Origin: Alphaproteobacteria bacterium
Lineage (GTDB): Bacteria > Pseudomonadota > Alphaproteobacteria > Acetobacterales > Acetobacteraceae
DNA: 39,735 bases
Direction of reading: 5' to 3'
Assembly: GCA_026400845.1 (NCBI GenBank)
Contig: JAPLOH010000164.1
Location: forward strand, 1-39,735
The position numbers and the translations under genes are program-made. Positions within the stretch are counted from its first letter, which is position 1. Every line of letters starts with the position of its first letter. Below are positions 16,552 through 25,527 of this stretch, in pieces. The notes beneath the pieces were generated by a model. That model was not told the DNA's origin, ran no database searches, and saw only the letters and a program-made list of their open reading frames with translations.

Positions 16552-18132
16552 CTAGCCGCCCCCCAATGGCGGCGTCGTCTTGACGAACAGGTACTCGCCG
16601 GGTGTCACGGCTTCCACCACACCCCGGGCGTGCCGAATGCCGCTCAGCGAAAACTGCGACGTCAACGGGATGTAGGTCGAGTCCTCGACGGCAAGGAGTT
16701 CGAGCTTGCGCAGCAACCCCTTGACCTTGGGGACGTCGGTCGATGAGCCCGCCTCGGTCAGCAGGCCAGTAGCCACCGGGTCGGCGAAGCCCGCATTGAC
16801 CACCCAGGCGCCACCGGGGAAGAACCAGTTGCGCAACTGCAGGATCGGCGTCTGCACAGCATTGCGGAAGAACACCAACTCGTAGTTCTTGGCACGAATG
16901 CGCGTGGTGATGTCGGCATCCGGTAGCGGCTTCACGTTCGCCGTGATGCCAATCTTCGCAAGATCCGCCGCCACCACCTGGGCTGCTTCGGCCCATTGCG
17001 GCCGGGCTGGCACGATCATCTCGAACGAGAACCCACTTGCCCACTTGGTCTGCGCCAGCCGCGCCTTGCCAGCCGCCACATCGGGTTTTCCGTCATTGGG
17101 TAACGAGCACTCGAAGTAGGGATTGCCGGGTTTGAACGCATAGGCACAGGCCGGCTGCGGGATGCCGAAGAAGCCGATATCCGCGACCTTCCTGCGATCA
17201 ATCACCAGCGACATCGCCTGGCGCACCTTATTGTCCTTCAGCGCCTCGTTGGGCTGGCCGTCATAGCGGTTCACCGCCAGCATGAAGGTGCCGGGCTCCT
17301 CGTGGTTGAACACGGTCACCTTGGCTTTGTCGACCTGGCTGGCAGCGTTCAGCGGCAGTGTGTAGACATAATCGATGGAGCCCTGTTGCAGGGCGAGCAG
17401 CCGCGATGTCGCATCGGGCACAACAATGATCTTCAGTTCCTGAACGTGCGGCTTGGCCCAGTAGTTGGGATTGGCCTTCAGGATCATCTCGTCGGTGCCC
17501 GGCGTCCAAGACGCCAGCATGAGCGGGCCACCGCTCACCGGCTTCTTGAAGTACTCGGCCGGCGTCTTCTCCACGATCTGCTTCTTGGGATGGATGCCCA
17601 TGAAATGCGATGCGATGGCATCCTTGAAGTCTGGATACGGCGTGCTCAAGGTCCAGATGATGGTGTCATCCGCGGCGGCCCGCACGGCCGTGATGGGGGC
17701 GATGAAGGCACTCGAGATGCCGGCGGTTTTCCAGCGCTCGAATGCAAACACGGCATCCTCAGCCAGCACCGGCGTGCCATCCGAATACTTCGCGCCCTTC
17801 CTGATCTTCTGGGTGATGGTGAGACCATCGGCGGAAACTGCCTCAGCCTCGATCAGGTCCATGCGAGGGACGAGATTTGCGTCGTAGCGATAAAGCAGGC
17901 CCTCCTGCGGGTACATCGGCTGATAGTCCGTGCTGGGGCCGCCGAATGACGGGTCGAGGCTCGCGGTGCGCGCGCCGATGGCCATCACCACCGTGCCGCA
18001 CTGCGCCTTGTCCGCCGGCGTTGTCAGCGTGCAATTCGGACCGGGATCGGCCGACGCGGGTGACAGCCCGAGCGTCAGTGTCCCGATGATCCCCAATTGT
18101 AGAACAGCCAAGAAGCCGTTGATACGCTTCAT
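16552..18132 (-). CDS. ABC transporter substrate-binding protein, family 5
   Basis: The product is 526 residues from the ATG at 18132. A signal peptide is clear (MKRINGFLAVLQLGIIGTLT, then a SPASADPG cleavage region). The mature protein is a type C (cluster C) solute-binding protein: YQPMYPQEGLLYRYDAN, the SBP5 signature around KIRKGAKYSDGTPVLAEDAV, PVSGGPLMLASWTPG, VRQAMSLVIDRRKVAD and RNWFFPGGAW. Cys residues in the mature N-terminus (CTLTTPADKAQC) may form a disulfide. It is first in the operon and captures the ligand in the periplasm; ligand identity (peptide, opine, sugar or other) is not readable. It is divergent from the GntR regulator across a 167-base region. Confidence 0.93.
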   Translation of the reverse strand: MKRINGFLAVLQLGIIGTLTLGLSPASADPGPNCTLTTPADKAQCGTVVMAIGARTASLDPSFGGPSTDYQPMYPQEGLLYRYDANLVPRMDLIEAEAVSADGLTITQKIRKGAKYSDGTPVLAEDAVFAFERWKTAGISSAFIAPITAVRAAADDTIIWTLSTPYPDFKDAIASHFMGIHPKKQIVEKTPAEYFKKPVSGGPLMLASWTPGTDEMILKANPNYWAKPHVQELKIIVVPDATSRLLALQQGSIDYVYTLPLNAASQVDKAKVTVFNHEEPGTFMLAVNRYDGQPNEALKDNKVRQAMSLVIDRRKVADIGFFGIPQPACAYAFKPGNPYFECSLPNDGKPDVAAGKARLAQTKWASGFSFEMIVPARPQWAEAAQVVAADLAKIGITANVKPLPDADITTRIRAKNYELVFFRNAVQTPILQLRNWFFPGGAWVVNAGFADPVATGLLTEAGSSTDVPKVKGLLRKLELLAVEDSTYIPLTSQFSLSGIRHARGVVEAVTPGEYLFVKTTPPLGGG

Positions 18133-18204
18133 CGTTTCCACCCCTGCCCTGCCGGTTGATCCAGCTCATTGTGATCCGACCAACGCCAGTCGCCTTGCGC
18201 AAAT

Positions 18205-18216
18205 CTGTGATCACAG
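18205..18216. promoter_or_regulatory. Perfect 12-bp palindrome in the operon/GntR divergent region (candidate operator)
   Basis: CTGTGATCACAG is a perfect palindrome midway between the two divergent starts. A matching half-site TGTGATC lies at 18170-18176. GntR/FCD regulators commonly bind short palindromes in such divergent regions, so it is a good candidate for the operator of the adjacent regulator. The assignment is inference. Confidence 0.5.
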
Positions 18217-18299
18217 TCACTATGACGATGATCGGCTGGCATGTCCAGGCCCGGATTTGGCGGGCCGGTGATTGCCAGACCCGCACCTGAAGGATCGCA

Positions 18300-19034
18300 A
18301 TGCCGCTCCAAGCACCACGCGCGACGCTCGAAGGGGGTTCCCTTGGCGATGGGGTGCGCCAGCTGCTGACCAGGCGATTGCTCGCCGGCGTCTATTCGCC
18401 CGGCGACAAACTTTCGCTGCGCCGGGTCGCGGCCGATCTGGGAGTGTCGATGACACCGGTCCGCGAAGCCGTCAGCCGCCTCGTCGCCGATGGCGCGCTG
18501 GAGGTCGCACCCAGCAGGGCGGTCCGCGTTCCGATCCTCGGCGTCGGGGAGTTCCGTGAGCTGACCGCGCTGCGGATCGAGATCGAGGGGCTGGCCGCGG
18601 CTTGGGCGGCCGAGCGCCGCGACGATGCCGATCTCGCGGTGATCGCGGAGGCGGAGGCCGGCTTCCGCTTAGAACGCGCCCGGCCGGCGCCAGACCTGGT
18701 CCTCACGGTAGCGATCAATCAGAAGCTGCATTTCGCCATCTATCGCGCTGCCCGCTCACCGATGCTGATGGAGATCATCACTGGCTTGTGGCTGAAGGCA
18801 GGTCCGATTCTCAATTTGGACATGTCGACCAACGTCGCGCGTGTCTCAAGCGGCACAGGCGAGCGCTATCATACAGCGGCCCTGGCGGCGGTCCGTGCCC
18901 GAGACGCTGTCGGCGCGCGCGACGCAGTCGCGGGGGACATCGCGCAAGCATGCAAATACATCATTTCACTCGGCCGCCTACCCGCCAACAGATCGCCTCA
19001 ATACATCGACGGCGGACTGCTGATTTCTACCTAG
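18300..19034 (+). CDS. GntR-family transcriptional regulator, FCD (FadR-type) domain
   Basis: The product is 244 residues. The N-terminal winged helix-turn-helix (about residues 15-80) has LLTRRLLAGVYSPGDKLSLR, VAADLGVSMTPVREAVSRL and VADGALEV, the standard GntR pattern. The FCD ligand domain (about 88-225) has LTALRIEIEGLAAAWAAER, NQKLHFAIYRAARSPML and RYHTAALAAVRARD, whose His residues fit the metal site of FCD proteins. Such regulators usually repress a neighbouring catabolic operon until its substrate binds. It is divergent from the ABC importer operon with a palindrome between, so control of that operon is likely. Downstream lies IS debris. Confidence 0.9.
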   Translation: MPLQAPRATLEGGSLGDGVRQLLTRRLLAGVYSPGDKLSLRRVAADLGVSMTPVREAVSRLVADGALEVAPSRAVRVPILGVGEFRELTALRIEIEGLAAAWAAERRDDADLAVIAEAEAGFRLERARPAPDLVLTVAINQKLHFAIYRAARSPMLMEIITGLWLKAGPILNLDMSTNVARVSSGTGERYHTAALAAVRARDAVGARDAVAGDIAQACKYIISLGRLPANRSPQYIDGGLLIST

Positions 19035-19224
19035 ATCTGATCTGGGTCGGCTGGGATATTCCATTCAGAATTGACACATGTTTGCACGTCCCCTTGCGAA
19101 CTGCGGGGCTCATGTCGCGGCGGTGGATTCCAACAGACGGTTCCCTCTTGTCGAGTAGGATGCCCGATGTCGATTTCGAACCGGCGAAGTGAGCCGGTCG
19201 CATGGCAATGCCGCTTGGCCGGAG

Positions 19225-19952
19225 CGGGCCGACGCATATCGAGATGGCGCCGAAGGGATCACGGTCGGCGGCCGCCACGTCGCCACGCTGATGAACCGCA
19301 TGGACATCACGGCGCGGTATTGCCGGCCGAACACCTCCAAGTCGGCGCCGGGCCACAAGATCTACCCGTATCTGTTGCGCAACCTGGCTGTGACGCGGTC
19401 GAACCAAGTCTGGGCGATGGGCTTCATGTGTATCTCGGTGGCCCGCGGCTTCGCCTATCTCGCCGCAGTGGTCGATTGGTTCAGCCGGCACGTGCAGGCG
19501 TGGCAGGTGTCGATCACACTGGAGGCCGAATTCTGCATCGACGCCGTGAGGGAGGCGCTGATCCGCCACAGCAAGCCGGAGAATTTCGACACCGACCAAG
19601 GCAGCCGATTCACCAGCGCAGGCTTCACCGGACTGCTGCTGGAGCACAAAATCGCCATCAGCATGGACGGCTGCGGCGCCTGGCGCGACAATGTCTTCGT
19701 CCAGCGGATGTGGCGAACGGTAACATGCGAGGAGGTCTGCCTCAGCGCCTATGACAAGGTCGCCGATGCCCGCGCCTCGATCGGCCGCTACCTCGGCTTC
19801 TACAATTCCAGGCGACCGCACTCCAGCCTTGAACGAAAGAGCCCGGACCAAGCCTATTTCATCAACCAGCCGCACGCAGCGGCAGCCTGAACAGGACACG
19901 CGATCCACTTATCCAAACCGAAACGCTGTTCAGACAAGCGGGACCATCTCTC
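19225..19952 (+). mobile_element. Right part of an IS3-family element, 5'-truncated
   Basis: Homology to IS3-family OrfB begins near 19228 and runs to the stop at 19890. It is followed by about 60 bases ending in CTGTTCAGACAAGCGGGACC and ATCTCT, which resembles the right terminal end of such elements. No matching left end or OrfA is present upstream. The 190 bases between the GntR gene and the homology start (19035-19224) are non-coding and may be other mobile-element debris, but I cannot assign them. Confidence 0.65.
19228..19890 (+). pseudogene. IS3-family transposase OrfB, truncated and with catalytic residues replaced
   Basis: The readable frame gives RRHVATLMNRMDITARYCRP, then PGHKIYPYLLRNLAVTRSNQ, FNSRRPHSSL-like YNSRRPHSSLERKSPDQAYF and the C-terminus. 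The integrase core normally has three acidic residues. The first, in WAMDITYI of relatives, is Gly here (WAMGFMCIS; GGC at 19420-19422). The second is kept (DTDQGSRFTSAGF). The third, in VFVERLWRS of relatives, is Gln (VFVQRMWRT; CAG at 19702-19704). With two of three DDE residues lost and the N-terminal HTH region gone, it cannot transpose by itself. The motif comparison rests on family knowledge. Confidence 0.82.
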
Positions 19953-20065
19953 TTGCAGCGGTGTTGCTTCCAACATCGTAGCCCGCCCCCCCCGACGCCT
20001 GCCTTTGCCGTTGCCTGCGACCGGCTCCCGGGTCTAGCCTTCGGCCACACGGTTGCACGAGGGAA

Positions 20066-21621
20066 ATGGCAATGACGTTCCACTTGCGTGTTCTGGCGAT
20101 GGTTTTAGCGTTTTGCATCGGCCCCGCATGGGCCGAGACGGTCCTGCGCTTCGTGCCGCAGGCGGATTTGCGCATCCTCGACACCGCCTGGACGACGGCG
20201 GCTATCACCCGCAACCACGGATATCTCATCTACGAACCGCTGTTCTCCTATGACTCCAAAGGCGAACCGCGCCCACAGGCGGTCGAACGCTACAGCGTCA
20301 GCGCCGACGGGCTGACGTGGAACTTCGCGCTCCGCGCCGGCATGACCTTCCATGACGGCAGCCCCATCACCGCGCGCGACGCGGTCGCCTCGCTGGACCG
20401 CTGGTCGCGCCGCAAGGCGAGCGGCGGCACGCTGCGGGCGCGCATGGCATCCCTTGCGGTCACCGACACGCTCGGCTTCGAAATCAAGCTGAAGGAGCCC
20501 TTCGGCCTGGTGCGCGAAACCCTCGCCGACGCCATCCAGCCCACGTTCATCCTGCGCGCCAAGGAGGCCGAGACCGATCCGTTCACCCAGATCCAGTTCT
20601 CCGACGTGGTAGGCTCCGGCCCGTTCCGCTTCGTGCTGGCCGACTGGGTGCCCGGCGCCAAGGCGGTCTATGCGCCGAGGCGCCCGACGGGTTCTGGGGC
20701 GGCAAGGTCGCCCGGGTCGATCGCGTCGAATGGGTGTTCATGCCGGAGCCGCAAACCCAGGTGCAGGCGCTGATCCGTGGCGAGATCGACGGGCTCGATC
20801 TGCCGGTGGTCGATCTGCTGCCGGTGCTGCGCAAGTCGCCCGATGTGGTGGTGCAGGTGCTCGATACCATGGGCAGCCAGGCGTTCTTCTGGCTCAATTC
20901 CGCCCATCCCCCGTTCGACAAGCCGGAAGGTCGGCGCGCGATGGCCCATCTGCTCGACCAGGCGCAGGTGCTGGGGGCAGCGATCGGCAATCCCGACTAT
21001 GAGCGGCCGTGTCTGTCGATCATGGCCTGCGGCTCGGTGAACCAAAGCGCCGCCGGCACGGCCGCCTTCGCCAAGCCGGACGTTGCGAAGGCCAAGGAGC
21101 TCCTGCGCCAGGCCGGCTATGCCGGGCAGCCCGTGGTGCTGATGGACCCCGCCGACCAGCCGATCATGCACCAGATGTCCCTGGTGCTGAACCAGCTGAT
21201 GCGCGAGGCCGGCATCAACGTCGACCTCCAGGCGACCGACTGGGGCACCGTGGTCACCCGCTCGGTTCGCGGCGACAAGCCGGGGCCGAATTCGCCGGGC
21301 TGGCACCTGCACCCGACCTGGGCGCCCGGCCGGGTGGTCGGCAGCCCGCTCACCGCGACGCAGTTGCGCGCCCCCTGCGGGTTGCCCAATTTCGTGCCCA
21401 ACCCCTGCGATCCCGAGCTTGAGGCGCGGCGGGATCGCTTCTTCGCCGCCACCACGTCGCCGGCACAGCGAGCGGCGATGGACGCCTTGCAAGAGCGCTT
21501 CTACGAGGTGATGCCCTACGTCATCGCCGGGCAGTTCCTGGCGCCCAAGGCGTGGCGGAAATCTCTCACGGGGGTGGTGAACGCGAGCGAATTCGTGTTC
21601 TGGAACGTGGCGAAGAACTAG
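20066..21621 (+). pseudogene. Frameshifted ABC substrate-binding protein gene, family 5
   Basis: The first part (20066 to about 20672) encodes a signal peptide (LRVLAMVLAFCIGPAWA) and mature residues starting TVLRFVPQADLRILDTAW, through VGSGPFRFVLADWVPGAK. The second part, in the next frame from about 20673, reads EAPDGFWGG, VDRVEWVFMPEPQTQVQAL and on to the TAG at 21621. Compared with the intact relative at 23833-25413, about eight or nine residues between VYA and EAPDG are missing. The frame change fits a deletion of 3n+1 bases in a GC-rich stretch. It would otherwise be a periplasmic solute-binding protein. A sequencing error is less likely because residues are missing as well as the frame. 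The Gfo/Idh/MocA gene follows after 10 bases. Confidence 0.82.
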
Positions 21622-21631
21622 GACACGGCAT

Positions 21632-22600
21632 ATGCGCATCGCCATCACCGGGGTCGGCCACTGGCATGCGGCGATGCATCTCGATGCCGTCCGCGCCGCC
21701 GGCGCAGATGTCTCGGGCGTATGGGACCCTGATCCGGCGATCAACGCCAGCTTCGCCAGCCGGCATGATGCGCCCACAGCGGCCACGATGGAGGCGTTGC
21801 TGGCAGCAAAGCCAGACCTCGTGGTCGTCATGGGCCATCCCGCCGATGTGCCGGATATGGCGCGCGCCGTGCTCGCCGCGGGGCTGCCGATGGTGCTGGA
21901 GAAGCCGGCCGCGCCCGATACCACCCGCCTCGCCGCCATCGCGCCGCCGCCCGGCCACTTCATCGCGGTGCCGCTCGCCAATCGCTGTTCGCCGGTATGG
22001 GCGGAAATGGCGCGGCTGGAGGCCGCCGGGCGGCTCGGGCGCCTCGCGCACGCGCATTTCCGCATCATCAACGGCCCGCCCGAGCGCTACCGGGTGGACG
22101 GCGTGCCCTGGCTGCTTGACCCCGCGATCGGTGGCGGCGGCGCGCTGCGGAATCTCGGCCTGCACGCCATCGACGCCGCGCTGATGCTGTTCGGCGGCGC
22201 CGAGCCTGCTTTGCTAGGGGCCGCCGTGCGCAATACCGCCCATGGTGAGGCGGTCGACGACTACGCCGTCGCGCTGCTCTCGGTGCCAGGCGGCCCGATT
22301 GTGACGGTCGAGACCGGCTACAGCTTTGCCTCCATGCGTCCGGGCGGCGACTACGAATGGCGCATCGCCGCCAGCGGCGCGACGCTGATCGATCGCGGCG
22401 CCACCTGCGACGCCGCGACCCTCGACGACGGCGCCCGCTACGCCGTCCCACCAGTGCCGGGCGGCACCCGCTATCGCGCCTTCATGGCCGAGACCCTCGC
22501 CTGCCTGCGCGAAGGCAGGCCGCCCCCGGTGGGGTTCGCCGACTATCTGCGCGCCATGCGTCTGGCTGACCGAATCTACGCCGCGGGCGCCGGATCATGA
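21632..22600 (+). CDS. Gfo/Idh/MocA-family oxidoreductase (first copy)
   Basis: The product is 322 residues. The N-terminal Rossmann domain begins MRIAITGVGHWHAAMH, with VWDPDP after strand beta-2. VLEKPAAPD is the EKP motif, with Lys contacting the nicotinamide and substrate. GGGALRNLGLHAIDAAL holds the GxHxxD pair typical of catalysis. Such enzymes oxidise or reduce sugar, inositol or similar polyol carbons with NAD(P). It is coupled by an ATGA overlap to the second copy, and 10 bases after the broken solute-binding protein gene, so the three were probably one transcription unit for uptake and oxidation of a carbohydrate-like compound (inference). Confidence 0.9.
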   Translation: MRIAITGVGHWHAAMHLDAVRAAGADVSGVWDPDPAINASFASRHDAPTAATMEALLAAKPDLVVVMGHPADVPDMARAVLAAGLPMVLEKPAAPDTTRLAAIAPPPGHFIAVPLANRCSPVWAEMARLEAAGRLGRLAHAHFRIINGPPERYRVDGVPWLLDPAIGGGGALRNLGLHAIDAALMLFGGAEPALLGAAVRNTAHGEAVDDYAVALLSVPGGPIVTVETGYSFASMRPGGDYEWRIAASGATLIDRGATCDAATLDDGARYAVPPVPGGTRYRAFMAETLACLREGRPPPVGFADYLRAMRLADRIYAAGAGS

Positions 22601-23619
22601 TCGGGATCGGGATCGCCGGGGCCGGACACTTCGCGGCCCAGCACATGCGGGCGCTGGAGGGGCTGGCCGATTTCCGCCTGATCGCCGCCTCCGCAGGCTC
22701 GCCGGAGTCCACCGGCCGCTTCGTCGCCACCCATGGCGGCCGTGCCTGCGCGGACTGGCGCGAACTGCTCGATGATCCCGCCATCGACGTGATCCTGATC
22801 GCCACGCCGCATCATTTGCACGCCCCGATGGCGATCGCCGCCGCGGGTGCCGGCAAGCATGTGCTGGTGGAAAAGCCGATGGCGCCCAGCTTCGCCGACT
22901 GCGTCGCCATGGCCCGCGCCGCCGAGGCTGGCGGCGTGCAACTGCTGGTGGCCCATGTGATGCGCTTCGTCGCCCCCTGCCTGGCCGCGCGCGAGGCGAT
23001 CGCCGCCGGGCGTATCGGCCGGCCGCGCGTCGGTCGCAGCGCCATGATGAAGCGGTGGATGGAGGCCAACCGGCAACCGTGGCACCTCGCCCGGGAGAGC
23101 GGCGGCGGCATGCTGCTCACGGCCGGCATCCACGCACTCGACCGGCTGGTCTGGCTGATGGACGCTGATGTGGAGCGCGTCGCGGCGATGTCGGCGGCGA
23201 GCTTTCACGACCAGCCCGTGCCCGACGTCGATCTCCTGCTGCTCCGCTTCGCCGGCGGCGGCCTCGCCACCCTCACCAGCGCCGGCTACCGCGATACTAC
23301 CGGGGTGAACGACACCGAGATCGTCGGCGAGGACGGCATCTTGCGGCTTGACCTCATCCGCGGCGTGGAGATCGGCCAGGGCGGCCACTGGACCAGTCTG
23401 CCCGGCGCCATGGAAGCGGACTGGCTGCGCCATGGCCTCGCGCGGGAATGGCTGGCGATGCGGGCGGCGATCCGCGACGGCACCAGGCCGCCGGTGGGCG
23501 CCGCCGAGGCGGGCGCGCTGATCGCCTGCATCGCCGCCGCCGAAACCGCCGCCGCCACCGGCCGGGAACAGACGCTGCCCGTTTGGCCGGAGGCGGGAAG
23601 GGACCAGCGATCCGCCTGA
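22597..23619 (+). CDS. Gfo/Idh/MocA-family oxidoreductase (second copy)
   Basis: The product is 340 residues. It begins IGIGIAGAGHFAAQHMRALE, a GxGxxG-type nucleotide loop. The EKP motif is VLVEKPMAPS, and GGGMLLTAGIHALDRLVWL holds the GxHxxD pair. The C-terminal domain is the usual beta-sheet dimer domain (VDLLLLRFAGGGLATLTSAG). It is clearly diverged from the first copy, so the two probably act on different intermediates or form a hetero-oligomer; that is inference. Its ATG overlaps the stop of the first copy. The 213 bases to the next gene end in GGAGGG just before its ATG and show no other feature. Confidence 0.9.
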   Translation: MIGIGIAGAGHFAAQHMRALEGLADFRLIAASAGSPESTGRFVATHGGRACADWRELLDDPAIDVILIATPHHLHAPMAIAAAGAGKHVLVEKPMAPSFADCVAMARAAEAGGVQLLVAHVMRFVAPCLAAREAIAAGRIGRPRVGRSAMMKRWMEANRQPWHLARESGGGMLLTAGIHALDRLVWLMDADVERVAAMSAASFHDQPVPDVDLLLLRFAGGGLATLTSAGYRDTTGVNDTEIVGEDGILRLDLIRGVEIGQGGHWTSLPGAMEADWLRHGLAREWLAMRAAIRDGTRPPVGAAEAGALIACIAAAETAAATGREQTLPVWPEAGRDQRSA

Positions 23620-23832
23620 CATCGGGTTGCCCAACGCCTGCCTGGGCACGCCCGCCGCGCTCCGGAATATGGTCTCCGGTGGCCGCTGCACCGCTGGGCG
23701 TGGGACTTGATCGCCAAGCGTGGCGCAAACGCCGCCACCAGGTTGAGGCGGCCGATCATCCCCATGAGCCATCTGGCCCTTCCGTGTGCCACCATGTAGG
23801 CTCAAGTTTCAAGAAGCGGAAAGTGGAGGGTT

Positions 23833-25413
23833 ATGATGCGTCGTCGTGACATGCTGGCAGGCAGCGCAGCGGCCCTTGCGGCCCCCGCCATCGCCGCGGC
23901 CCAGGGCAGCCGGGTGCTGAAATTCGTTCCCCAGGCCGATCTCGCACTCCTCGACCCGGTGCAGACCACCGCCTTCGTTACCCGCAATCATGCTTTGCTG
24001 GTCTTCGATACGCTTTATGGCGTCGATGCCAACTGGAAACCCCAGCCGCAGATGGTCGAGGGTCACGTCGTGGAGAATGACGGCAAGACCTGGAAGCTCA
24101 CGTTGCGGGACGGCCTGAAATTCCACGATGACACCCCGGTCCTGGCGCGCGACGTGGTGGCGAGCCTCGCCCGCTGGGGCAAGCGCGACAGCTTCGGTCT
24201 CGCCCTGATGGCCGCCACCAACGAAATAACAGCGATATCCGACAAGGTCGTTGAGCTCCGCCTCAAGAAGCCGTTCCCGCTGCTGCCCGACGCGCTTGGC
24301 AAAACCGGCGCCAACACGGCGGCGATCATGCCCGAGCGTCTGGCCAAAACCGATGCCTTCGCCCAGGTCACTGAAATGGTGGGCTCCGGCCCGTTCAAAT
24401 TCGCCGCCAACGAACGGGTTCCCGGTTCGCGCGTGGTCTACGAGAAGTTCGCCGGCTACGTGCCCCGCCCCCAAGGCGCCGCCAGCCTGATGGCCGGCCC
24501 CAAGGTGGTGCATTTCGATCGCGTGGAATGGGTCACCATCCCCGACGCCGCTACCGCCGCGGCCGCCCTGCAATCCGGCGAGATCGACTGGTGGGAACAG
24601 CCGACGACGGATTTTTGGCCCGTTTTGAAGCGCCACAACAACGTCAACCTCGAAGTCACCGACAGCACCGGTGGCTACGGCATCGTCCGTTTCAACTTCG
24701 TCAACCCGCCCTTTGACAACCCCGCCATCCGCCGTGCTGCCCTGGCCGCCATCAGCCAGGCCGACGTGATGCAGGCCATAGCCGGCACCGACAAGACCAT
24801 GTGGCGCGACAAGGTCGGCTTCTTCCTGCCTGACACCCCGATGGCCAGCGACATCGGCATGGAGGCGGTGCGCGAACCGCCCGACCTCGACCGGGCCCGC
24901 AAGATGTTGGCCGAGTCCGGCTACAAAGGCGAGAAGCTCGTCTTCCTCGTCGCCACCGATCTCCCGAGCCTCAACGCCCAGGGCCAGGTGGTCGCCGATG
25001 CCTGGCGCAAGATCGGCTTCAATGTCGATTTCCAGGCGCTCGACTGGGGCACCGTCATCCAGCGCCTCGCCAGCCAGCAGCCCATCGACAAGGGTGGCTG
25101 GAATGCCTTCAGCAATTCCACCGCCGGCGTCAACACCTTCAACCCCGCAGCCCACAACTACATCCGCGGCAGCGGCAAGACGGCAACCTTCGGTTGGGCG
25201 GATATCCCCCGCCTGGAGGAACTCCGCAACGCTTGGTTTGATGCACCCGACCAGGCCGCCCAGGCCGCGATCTGCCGCGAGATGCAGCGGGTGAGCTTCG
25301 AAACGGTGCCCTACATCCCAACCGGCGTGTTCTATCAGCCCACTGCCTATCGCAAATCCCTGCGCGATGTTCCCCGAGGCTTCCCGCAGTTTTATGGCGT
25401 CCGGCGGGCGTAG
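23833..25413 (+). CDS. ABC transporter substrate-binding protein, family 5, intact
   Basis: The product is 526 residues. The N-terminus MMRRRDMLAGSAAALAAPAIA is a twin-arginine-like export signal. The mature part begins VLKFVPQADLALLDPVQTT, closely like the frameshifted gene at 20066. SBP5 marks include LRDGLKFHDDTPVLARDVVA, MVGSGPFKFAANERVPGSRV, IRRAALAAISQADVMQAI and PYIPTGVFYQPTAYRKSL. A periplasmic ligand-binding role is expected, but no permease or ATPase is next to it, so it is an orphan that may feed a transporter encoded elsewhere. The gene has GGAGGG before the tandem ATG pair at 23833/23836. It is convergent with the GT/TylF fusion; the 114 bases between hold nothing clear. Confidence 0.93.
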   Translation: MMRRRDMLAGSAAALAAPAIAAAQGSRVLKFVPQADLALLDPVQTTAFVTRNHALLVFDTLYGVDANWKPQPQMVEGHVVENDGKTWKLTLRDGLKFHDDTPVLARDVVASLARWGKRDSFGLALMAATNEITAISDKVVELRLKKPFPLLPDALGKTGANTAAIMPERLAKTDAFAQVTEMVGSGPFKFAANERVPGSRVVYEKFAGYVPRPQGAASLMAGPKVVHFDRVEWVTIPDAATAAAALQSGEIDWWEQPTTDFWPVLKRHNNVNLEVTDSTGGYGIVRFNFVNPPFDNPAIRRAALAAISQADVMQAIAGTDKTMWRDKVGFFLPDTPMASDIGMEAVREPPDLDRARKMLAESGYKGEKLVFLVATDLPSLNAQGQVVADAWRKIGFNVDFQALDWGTVIQRLASQQPIDKGGWNAFSNSTAGVNTFNPAAHNYIRGSGKTATFGWADIPRLEELRNAWFDAPDQAAQAAICREMQRVSFETVPYIPTGVFYQPTAYRKSLRDVPRGFPQFYGVRRA

Positions 25414-25527
25414 TCACCGTTCGCCAATGGCCTACGACGCTGCCATGGCCACCGTCATAACGGAAACGGACTCACCCAAGTCCCCCAACACTCCACCAAA
25501 CGGGGCCGCTTCACTTTGTGTCCACCG

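Noticed and set aside
18205-18216. The palindrome as a CRP/FNR-type site
   Set aside because: TGTGA and TCACA are adjacent without the 6-base spacer that CRP sites need; a GntR operator fits better.
12129-19034. Importer block as a composite transposon
   Set aside because: The flanking relics look like different IS3 groups and neither has both ends, so no matching pair supports this.
19035-19224. Possible second insertion-sequence fragment after the GntR gene
   Set aside because: Nothing in any frame could be assigned with confidence to a transposase, and no terminal repeats were found.
19982-19990. A run of C residues upstream of the broken solute-binding protein gene
   Set aside because: It is a short homopolymer in a non-coding gap; no evidence for phase variation or a regulatory role.
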